Shown piece by piece: positions 6,064-11,640 of a DNA stretch of 11,640 nucleotides (its first letter is position 1; each line of letters begins with the position of its first letter). Under the pieces are notes generated by a model that saw only the letters and a list, made by a program, of their open reading frames with translations, was not told where the DNA came from and did no database searches. The DNA is from Saprospiraceae bacterium (GTDB lineage: Bacteria; Bacteroidota; Bacteroidia; Chitinophagales; Saprospiraceae): the NCBI GenBank assembly GCA_020630455.1, contig JAHDBK010000065.1:1-11640 (forward strand), written 5' to 3'. Both the position numbers and the translations under genes were made by a program.

Positions 6064-6540
6064 ATGAAAACGATTTACTTCTTCTATTTTTTAGCCCTTC
6101 TTTTCTTTTTTACTAATTGTGGTACCAACAAAGATGTTTATTTCAAAGAAATGAAAAATGTCAAATTAACTTCCTTAAATAGAAGTGGAGAATTGACTGT
6201 CAAAGCAGATGCCGTCATGCATAATCCTAGAAGAGTAAAAGCCAAAGTAACTTACATGGAATGCGAAGTATTTATAGATGGCGAAAAAATTGCTGATGTC
6301 GCTCAATTACAAGAAGCCAAAGTTCCTAAACGTTCTGATTTCACCATACCATTAGAGACTACGGTAGCGATTACAGATGTTCTCAAAAATGCCTACTCTG
6401 TTATCAGTGCAGCAATAAAAGGAGGAACTATCAAAACCAAAATGGATGGCATTGTCAAAGTAAAAGTATTTGGAAAGCAATTTTCAGTCCCTTTTGTCTA
6501 TGAAGAAGATACACCGCTTAGGAGTACAGAAGAAGAATAA
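6064..6540 (+). CDS. LEA14-like (WHy-type) lipoprotein
   Basis: A 158-residue protein. A hydrophobic signal (about 4-16) ends in F-T-N-C with Cys19 as the likely lipidated residue, so it is probably anchored in the inner or outer membrane facing the periplasm. The mature part has the pattern of LEA type-2/WHy domains: a beta-rich stretch around VKADAVMHNPRRVKAKVTYMECEVFIDGEKIADV (46-79), where the HNP resembles the conserved 'N-P' of the domain, then a region ending in VKVKVFGKQFSVPF (131-144). These domains are known from desiccation-related plant proteins; the role in Bacteroidota lipoproteins is undefined. It appears monocistronic, with a candidate promoter just upstream, and is separated by only 5 bp from the convergent P450 gene. 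Confidence 0.7.
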   Translation: MKTIYFFYFLALLFFFTNCGTNKDVYFKEMKNVKLTSLNRSGELTVKADAVMHNPRRVKAKVTYMECEVFIDGEKIADVAQLQEAKVPKRSDFTIPLETTVAITDVLKNAYSVISAAIKGGTIKTKMDGIVKVKVFGKQFSVPFVYEEDTPLRSTEEE

Positions 6541-6545
6541 AACAT

Positions 6546-7958
6546 TTACCTCCTTTTCACTTTAACTTTCAAACCATAACGAGGTCTTAAAGTTATTAAA
6601 GGATTCATTTCAATTTTTTGATTCGGAACGAGTTCAAAACGATACCTCCTCACCATTTCCGCCAATATAAATTGCATTTCCATTAATGCAAAGTTATTCC
6701 CTATACATAATCTTGGTCCTCCACCAAATGGAAGATAGGTATAAGGCTCTTGTTTCTTTTTATTTTCGGGAGTAAAACGTTCTGGGTCAAATTTTTCGGG
6801 TTCTTCCCAATAATCAGGATGATGATGAACACCATAAATTGATAACAAAATGTCTTTATCTTTTTCAATTACAAAACCATCTACTTCATCTTCTTCAAGA
6901 GAATGCCTATCAATCATCCACGCTGGTGGATACAATCTCATTGTTTCCTCAATCACTTGCATGGCATAAGTAAGATTTCTAGTATCTGCAAAGCTTGGCG
7001 GATTATCTTTACCTAAAACTTCTTCTACACTTTGTAAAAGTTTATCTTCTATGTCTTTATGAGTAGATAACAAATACCACATCCAAGTCATAGCTAATGC
7101 AGTTGTTTCATGACCTGCTACATATAGAATTAGAGCTTCGTCTTTGATTTGTTGTCGAGACATGCCTTCTCCTGTTTCTTCATACCTAGTCTCTAAAAGC
7201 ATATCCAACAAATCATCATGCCTTTCCTTTGTCTCAATTCGTTCATCTATAGCATCAAAAATAACTTTATCGGAAGCATTTTTTAAAGCTTCGTGCTCTG
7301 CTGAGCGTCCATTCAACCAATACCAAGGTTTTAGATAGGGTCTTCTCAAAGTCATCACTATATATTCCTGAGCAGAAGAAACAGTTTTATCAATTAATTC
7401 TAAATCTTCTTCTTTAGGACCATTACTAAATAATGCTTTAGAGACAATTTTAAATGCCAAATGCATCATCTCTTTTGAAATATCAATTACTTCTTCTGTG
7501 TCTGCATATTTATCAAATTCCTCATCTAGAAAAGACCTTATTTCTTTAATCATAATTTTAGAAATAGCTTCTAATCGTTTTCTATGAAATCCTGGTTGAA
7601 TAGCTCTTCTTTGCTGCAACCAATAATCACCTTCAGATGTTAATAATCCCTTGCCCACATCTTTTGCTAATACTTCTCTTACAACATCTGTTTTTCTGTA
7701 ATTTTTATTATTTTTCTGTAAAACATGCCTAATTATATTGGGTCTATTAGTAATATAGGCATGCGTCAATGCTAATCCTATATCTATAAACCCTTCGTTT
7801 TCCTTTAATTTTTTCATAAAAAAAGGAAGTGGATTATTCGTAATCTTTAAAAAATTCTTTGGAGGGATGTAAACCCTTTTTGCTTTCTTTAATGTATCTT
7901 TTTGCACTGTTATTTTTTTATTCGATAACAAATTTATTATAAATAATAACCAATTCAA
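6546..7958 (-). CDS. Cytochrome P450
   Basis: A heme-thiolate monooxygenase of up to 470 residues with every core motif: C-helix WLQQRR (113-118), I-helix oxygen-activation AGHETT (281-286), the K-helix ExxR (Glu338, Arg341), DPERF (391-395) and the heme loop FGGGPRLCIG (411-420, Cys418). It resembles the soluble class I/CYP102-like bacterial group ('GKGLLTSEGDYWLQQRRAIQPGFH'). No ferredoxin or reductase is adjacent, and no neighbouring pathway genes point to a substrate. The start is uncertain. The longest frame begins at TTG-7958, directly after an in-frame TAA, and adds a short hydrophobic NWLLFIINLL. GTG at 7905-7907 (residue 18) is an equally good start and keeps the whole P450 fold. There is no suitable ATG. 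Confidence 0.95.
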   Translation of the reverse strand: MNWLLFIINLLSNKKITVQKDTLKKAKRVYIPPKNFLKITNNPLPFFMKKLKENEGFIDIGLALTHAYITNRPNIIRHVLQKNNKNYRKTDVVREVLAKDVGKGLLTSEGDYWLQQRRAIQPGFHRKRLEAISKIMIKEIRSFLDEEFDKYADTEEVIDISKEMMHLAFKIVSKALFSNGPKEEDLELIDKTVSSAQEYIVMTLRRPYLKPWYWLNGRSAEHEALKNASDKVIFDAIDERIETKERHDDLLDMLLETRYEETGEGMSRQQIKDEALILYVAGHETTALAMTWMWYLLSTHKDIEDKLLQSVEEVLGKDNPPSFADTRNLTYAMQVIEETMRLYPPAWMIDRHSLEEDEVDGFVIEKDKDILLSIYGVHHHPDYWEEPEKFDPERFTPENKKKQEPYTYLPFGGGPRLCIGNNFALMEMQFILAEMVRRYRFELVPNQKIEMNPLITLRPRYGLKVKVKRR

Positions 7959-7997
7959 TTAACAAAAGTTAATTTAGTTAGACATTATACCTTATTT

Positions 7998-8153
7998 AGA
8001 GTATGTTTAAATTTTAATCTTTATGACAATCAACATATTAAGAACTTGTCTTTATAAATATTTCATCGTTTATCCCGATAAACTCAAAAATATTTATTTC
8101 GCCAAAACCTCAATCTATTGATTCTCATTGTGATAAATTTTTAAACATACTCT
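7998..8153. mobile_element. Second MITE-like palindromic element (about 156 bp)
   Basis: AGAGTATGTTTAAA (7998-8011) is perfectly inverted at 8140-8153. Inward, the arms continue to match imperfectly (TTTATGACAAT on the left, TTTATCACAAT on the right arm read in reverse complement). The centre is a strong nested dyad: ATAAATATTT (8054-8063) with AAATATTTAT (8088-8097), enclosing GTTTATC (8068-8074) with GATAAAC (8077-8083). No coding sequence is visible. Its ends differ from the element at 4592-4755 and I see no clear target duplication, so it is a different family. It fills most of the divergent gap between the P450 and the membrane-protein gene. Mobility is inferred from structure only. Confidence 0.55.
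8085..8113 (-). promoter_or_regulatory. Candidate promoter facing the P450, inside the palindromic element
   Basis: On the minus strand a TTG (8113-8111) precedes TATTTTTG (8092-8085) with an 18-bp gap, a good match to the Bacteroidota TTG-N17-23-TAnnTTTG promoter. Transcription would begin near 8078 and run about 120-170 nt before the P450 start. The -7 element overlaps the right arm of the element's central dyad. Confidence 0.4.
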
Positions 8154-8169
8154 TAAAACTACCAAAAAA

Positions 8170-9681
8170 ATGGCAAAGAAAAAACGAAAACCATCAAAAA
8201 AAAATATAAGTAGCAGTACTTATGAGGATTGGTTTATATTTCAGAATAGGGTTTTAATACTATCTCTGTTAGGAATTTTTACTGTTCTTTATTTTATAAT
8301 GTCTTATGCTTATCCTTATCCTTATTATGACCCAGATTCTCCAACATATATATTATCTGCATTAACGGATAAAGTAAGTGGTTACAGACCTTTTGGATAT
8401 TCAAAGGTTTTACAAATGTTTCATGGTATATCGGATACACATACCTATATTTCATTTGCTCAATATTGGTTTATGGCTTTTTCAGGCTTAATATTGATAA
8501 TGAGTGTAAAAAAATTAATAGAACCTAAGAACAATTGGATTTTTTATATCTTTTGCTTTTTATTTATGTTGTCACCTTCTACTTTGTTTATTACAACAAG
8601 TATTATGAGTGACTCAGTATTTATTAGTCTTTCTTGGTTGTGGTTAGCAGGGTTGTTTTATATGATTTCTAATGATATTGATTGGAAATGGTGGTTGATG
8701 TTATTATTGCATTTATTCATAATGTATTGGATTGTATACATAAGGTATGCAGGAATTGTATTCCCAATTGTCAGTACTGTTGTCTTTGTGTTTAGGTATA
8801 AATGGTTAGGACTTTGTTTGGCTCCTGTAGCTTTAATTTTAGCGATGTGGTTAACTAACGATGCTAAGAAAGATATGAAAAATGCATACGATTATGAAAC
8901 GACATCAGGCTTCTCTGGTTGGTTGAAAGCTAATAATGCCTTATCAATTATTCCTCATACTGATATTACTATAGATGATTTTGATACCCAAGAACTCAAA
9001 ACACTTCATAATTATGTTATCCAACAACCCGACTCAGTCTATAGTACTTATAATGTCATGAAAGCAAGATTGATGTGGGATAATGATAAACCTTTAAAAA
9101 GATTTTTCTATTATTATTATAATATGAATAAAGATAAAAAAGGTTATATTTATATTTGGACTTATTGTGGGGATGTATATGATGAATATGCTAATATTAT
9201 CATTAAAAAACATCCTTGGAAATATTTTAAGCACTATATTCTACAAAACTTTAAAAGGATTTTTTATTATCCATACCAATATAACTTATCAGCTAAAAAC
9301 TATGCAGAACATAATGATAAAAACTTAGTGAGGTATTATTCAGATATCAATTTAGGAGATGTAACCCAACCTCATTGGGATTTTCACAACCAATATTTTA
9401 ATTTTGTTTATTTGAAATGGATTTCAATATTAAAGTGGATAGCAGCTTTGATTACTTTTATTTTATTTTTTATGAATAGGAAAAGAGTACAATTCACAAA
9501 TAATCAGAAAAATATATTTATATCCTTATTAATATTAAATGTACTATACTATGGTATGTTAGTATTGGTAGTTCCATTAATACCTAGATTAGCATTGGTT
9601 GTTTATGCTTCTCAAATGATATTATTATACATGATGTTAAATAAATTAGCTAATATTTACTTTAATAAAGTAGAAGAATAG
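8170..9681 (+). CDS. Multipass membrane protein, probable GT-C-type glycosyltransferase
   Basis: A 503-residue integral membrane protein with a Lys/Arg-rich cytoplasmic N-terminus (2-11). Likely membrane spans are about 28-47, 95-113, 124-142, 149-166, 174-190, 193-208, 211-228, then 417-435, 449-470 and 473-491. A large Tyr/Lys/Asp-rich soluble loop (about 230-415) lies between. The first outer loop has DPDSPTY (54-60), RPFGYS (73-78), and later TTSIMSDS (142-149) and IRYAGIVFP (191-199). An acidic pair just after the first span, followed by such motifs, is the usual layout of GT-C/PMT-like transferases that use lipid-linked sugars. I infer that class; no donor or acceptor can be named. The gene stands alone, opposite the P450, with no polysaccharide cluster around it. 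The ATG is the first in frame. Confidence 0.6.
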   Translation: MAKKKRKPSKKNISSSTYEDWFIFQNRVLILSLLGIFTVLYFIMSYAYPYPYYDPDSPTYILSALTDKVSGYRPFGYSKVLQMFHGISDTHTYISFAQYWFMAFSGLILIMSVKKLIEPKNNWIFYIFCFLFMLSPSTLFITTSIMSDSVFISLSWLWLAGLFYMISNDIDWKWWLMLLLHLFIMYWIVYIRYAGIVFPIVSTVVFVFRYKWLGLCLAPVALILAMWLTNDAKKDMKNAYDYETTSGFSGWLKANNALSIIPHTDITIDDFDTQELKTLHNYVIQQPDSVYSTYNVMKARLMWDNDKPLKRFFYYYYNMNKDKKGYIYIWTYCGDVYDEYANIIIKKHPWKYFKHYILQNFKRIFYYPYQYNLSAKNYAEHNDKNLVRYYSDINLGDVTQPHWDFHNQYFNFVYLKWISILKWIAALITFILFFMNRKRVQFTNNQKNIFISLLILNVLYYGMLVLVVPLIPRLALVVYASQMILLYMMLNKLANIYFNKVEE

Positions 9682-9716
9682 TTTTATGGAATATCAATAA
9701 CATCTGTAAAAATGAA

Positions 9717-11099
9717 TTATTTACAATTCATATCTTGAACGGATTGACTATCATTATTGGGGAAACACATACCAGAAGCTACAGAAGTAGGTATAAAACG
9801 ATTCATTGTATCGTCATATAATGCATTTTCAATAAAATCTGTCAATTGCATGATTTCTTCTTTAGAAAGATGAAGTGCTTTAAATTCCTTGGCCAATTGA
9901 TGAGCACTCACTTCTTTGTTTTGAGGAATACCTTGGTTTTTATATTCAATAATTTCTTGGATAGAAGAGAAAGAGGCACCGTGACCATAAAAACCCATCG
10001 TTTTTAAGCCATATAGTTGTGGTGTTTTAAATTTATAAAAGTCTTCTTCTTTTTGAGTAAAACCACCTCTTCCTTTTTTTGCTTTTATAAAATCTTTTTC
10101 ATTATTAATAATAATATTTTTTTGATTTTTGCTAAAATCATTCATCCCCAAAGCATGAAAGTCTTCTGAGTTAAGGGCTGGTCCATTATGACAATTGGAA
10201 CATTGTGCCTTACCAAAAAACAGTAAAGCTCCTTTTTTCTGAGAATTACTCATGGCACTTTCATCTCCTTTTAACCATTTTTGGAAGGGAGCATTATTGG
10301 CTAAAACAGTTCTTTCAAAAGCAGCCATTGCCAAACCTGCATTGATTTGACTATATCTTTCTTCTTCAGGCACATCTGGAAAGGCAAGGTCAAACCATTC
10401 TTTATAATAATTATTCACAATAAATGTTTCATCTACAGCTAATCTATGTACCTCCATTCCCGCTATTGCTTGAGTTTCTAAGCCTTCGAATCCTAAATGG
10501 TTGAAAGCGATTGGTGTTCCTTCTTTCCATTGTTCTTGAGTTCCATCATTTGGACCTACTGCTCCAAACTGGCCATTCCAAATAGCTGTCCTATTATATG
10601 CCCCATTAATAATTGAAGGAGTACGAATAGGTTGAACATCAATATTGTCTATAATGTAATGTGTGTTGACTTTCCTTTTTTCTCCTCTTTGTCCGTATCC
10701 TTGACCTCCTTCTCCAATTCCTTGAACTACGCCAGCTCCAAAGGCAGATTCAGCAATATGACATGAAGCACAAGTATATTCATTTTTTCCTTTTGAATCT
10801 TTAGGATGAATAGCTAAGGCAGGTTCGCAAAACAATTTTTTTCCTAGTAAAACTTTAAATGAATTGATAGGATTTTTTGGGTCTTGAGGTATTGAAGCAT
10901 AATCACTAGATTCAGGTAAAATATAATAACTCAAACCCTTATCAGATTGTCTTTCTAATAAGGTTTGTAATTCTACATCTAATTCAGTTTGATTCGTTAT
11001 CTTCTCTTGATTGTTAATTTTCTCTTCTTCACAGCCCTTAGGACCTAGAGCAACCAAGATGATTAGGGAGGAATAAAAGAACCATAAACTCTTTGCCAT
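9717..11099 (-). CDS. Di-heme cytochrome c peroxidase / MauG family protein
   Basis: A 460-residue exported protein. Residues 1-19 form a signal sequence; the following G-P-K-G-C is a poor lipobox, so a lipoprotein is possible but not assured. Two c-heme sites are present: CASCH (110-114) and CSNCH (300-304). Family landmarks include RTPSIINGAYNRTAIWNGQ (159-177), AIAGMEVHRLAV (211-222) and KTPQLYGL (358-365). The ending SGMCFPNNDSQSVQDMNC (442-459) is one I associate with Bacteroidota members. These periplasmic enzymes reduce hydrogen peroxide or carry out MauG-like oxidations. The sixth ligand of the second heme is normally Met or Tyr; aligned by spacing from YGHG, the position is Lys387 next to Tyr386. 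The gene appears monocistronic, with a TATATTTG 36 bp upstream of its ATG. Confidence 0.88.
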   Translation of the reverse strand: MAKSLWFFYSSLIILVALGPKGCEEEKINNQEKITNQTELDVELQTLLERQSDKGLSYYILPESSDYASIPQDPKNPINSFKVLLGKKLFCEPALAIHPKDSKGKNEYTCASCHIAESAFGAGVVQGIGEGGQGYGQRGEKRKVNTHYIIDNIDVQPIRTPSIINGAYNRTAIWNGQFGAVGPNDGTQEQWKEGTPIAFNHLGFEGLETQAIAGMEVHRLAVDETFIVNNYYKEWFDLAFPDVPEEERYSQINAGLAMAAFERTVLANNAPFQKWLKGDESAMSNSQKKGALLFFGKAQCSNCHNGPALNSEDFHALGMNDFSKNQKNIIINNEKDFIKAKKGRGGFTQKEEDFYKFKTPQLYGLKTMGFYGHGASFSSIQEIIEYKNQGIPQNKEVSAHQLAKEFKALHLSKEEIMQLTDFIENALYDDTMNRFIPTSVASGMCFPNNDSQSVQDMNCK

Positions 11100-11134
11100 T
11101 TTGTTTTGTGTTTAACTCATAGCATGTTGCACCA

Positions 11135-11142
11135 CAAATATA
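11135..11142 (-). promoter_or_regulatory. Candidate -7 promoter element for the cytochrome c peroxidase gene
   Basis: TATATTTG on the minus strand matches TAnnTTTG exactly. It is 35 bp from the ATG at 11099, predicting a short leader of about 28 nt. No clear TTG lies at -33 spacing. Confidence 0.45.
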
Positions 11143-11210
11143 CGACCAAATTTTAATACTTATTGTTAATAATATAGAATAGGCCTCATATTAGACTATT
11201 AAAATAGACT

Positions 11211-11597
11211 TTATAGGGAATTGTTTTTGTTTTTTAGATAATTTAGAAGATCTATTAAATGTTGTTGGGTATGAAATTCAAATTGAAACTTAAAGAAATA
11301 AGATGCATCATTTTCACTATTGTTATAATACCGCCATTTAATTTCAAGTAAATCATAAATTATATCAGATAAATCATCAATGGCATCCCCTGTTCCAATT
11401 TCAGCTTCTTTGAATATTTCTTCCATATTCAAAATAGAATGATACCATCCAAAATCTTTGAAATTGTTTTGGATATTTTGAATTACATTTGGGCATAGAG
11501 TGTTCTTATCAAATTGCTTGTATTTTTTATCATCAAATTGATAATTGATATCGAAGTATTTTGCATATAATTTAACAAGATTCTTTTCTAAGTACAC
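11211..11597 (-). CDS. DUF5063-like small protein
   Basis: A 128-residue cytoplasmic protein with no signal peptide. The C-terminal half matches, in my reading, the DUF5063 pattern: WYHSILN (51-57), an acidic segment with DAIDDLSDIIYDLLEIKW (75-92), then FKFQFEFHTQQHLIDLLNYL (103-122). Family members have DDLADIYRDLK and a final H-x-x-x-H-x-x-DALRAL. The function of DUF5063 is unknown. The frame begins at GTG-11597, since an in-frame TAA lies 15 bp before it with no ATG; the first internal Met is too far in. The right edge of the window is close, so its upstream context is not visible. The stop is 111 bp from the peroxidase start, and a separate transcript is likely. Confidence 0.6.
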   Translation of the reverse strand: MYLEKNLVKLYAKYFDINYQFDDKKYKQFDKNTLCPNVIQNIQNNFKDFGWYHSILNMEEIFKEAEIGTGDAIDDLSDIIYDLLEIKWRYYNNSENDASYFFKFQFEFHTQQHLIDLLNYLKNKNNSL

Positions 11598-11640
11598 TGT
11601 AACATAAATTTATTGAGTTTTTGAAATAAGAATTTTGTTT

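Noticed and set aside
6546..9681. P450 plus glycosyltransferase as a natural-product cluster.
   Set aside because: They are divergent, separated by a palindromic element, and no backbone-forming or tailoring genes accompany them.
9682..9716. Terminator between the convergent membrane-protein and peroxidase genes.
   Set aside because: The 35-bp gap has no stable inverted repeat with a T run.
11190..11208. TAGACT-containing inverted or repeated motif near the DUF5063-like stop.
   Set aside because: Only 6-7 bp, imperfect, and not above chance in such AT-rich sequence.

Overview
The window looks like ordinary chromosome of an AT-rich member of the Bacteroidota. The support is the protein families present (RlpA-SPOR, RmuC, a Bacteroidota-type di-heme peroxidase with a CFPNND tail), the lack of convincing Shine-Dalgarno sites, and several intergenic matches to the TAnnTTTG -7 promoter element of that phylum. 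No tRNA, rRNA, CRISPR array, intact transposase or phage gene was seen. I found no multi-gene defence, toxin or biosynthetic system; the genes are mostly housekeeping, envelope and redox functions in short transcription units.

Left part (1-3062): the end of a heptose epimerase gene (hldD-like), then ribH (lumazine synthase) followed 5 bp later by an HSL-family esterase. The ribH-esterase pair is bracketed by short tandem repeats of the 7-mer CAATACT in opposite orientation. Next is an uncharacterised protein with a transglutaminase-like Cys/His/Asp pattern, whose only usable start lies inside the right-hand repeat. It converges on truA, and the two genes share a TTAA as overlapping stop codons.

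Middle (3063-6540): rmuC lies upstream of truA on the minus strand, with a 13-bp tandem repeat at their junction that supplies the rmuC stop codon. A gene-free stretch of about 420 bp separates rmuC from a divergent RlpA-like/SPOR protein. It holds a candidate rmuC promoter, a leader hairpin and a 164-bp inverted-repeat (MITE-like) element. The RlpA-like gene ends at a clear intrinsic terminator, followed by a promoter and a small LEA14-like lipoprotein gene.

Right part (6541-11640): a cytochrome P450 (minus strand) and a GT-C-like multipass membrane protein (plus strand) diverge from a second inverted-repeat element of about 156 bp. That element carries a candidate promoter facing the P450. 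A di-heme cytochrome c peroxidase/MauG-family protein and a small DUF5063-like protein follow on the minus strand.

Functionally the genes cover LPS core sugar supply (hldD), riboflavin synthesis (ribH), tRNA modification (truA), DNA maintenance (rmuC), cell wall and envelope (RlpA-like, lipoprotein, GT-C protein) and redox enzymes (P450, peroxidase). The points most worth checking are the two MITE-like elements, the repeat tracts that form gene boundaries, the Asn at a catalytic Asp position in the RlpA-like protein, and the apparent Lys at the distal heme-ligand position in the peroxidase.
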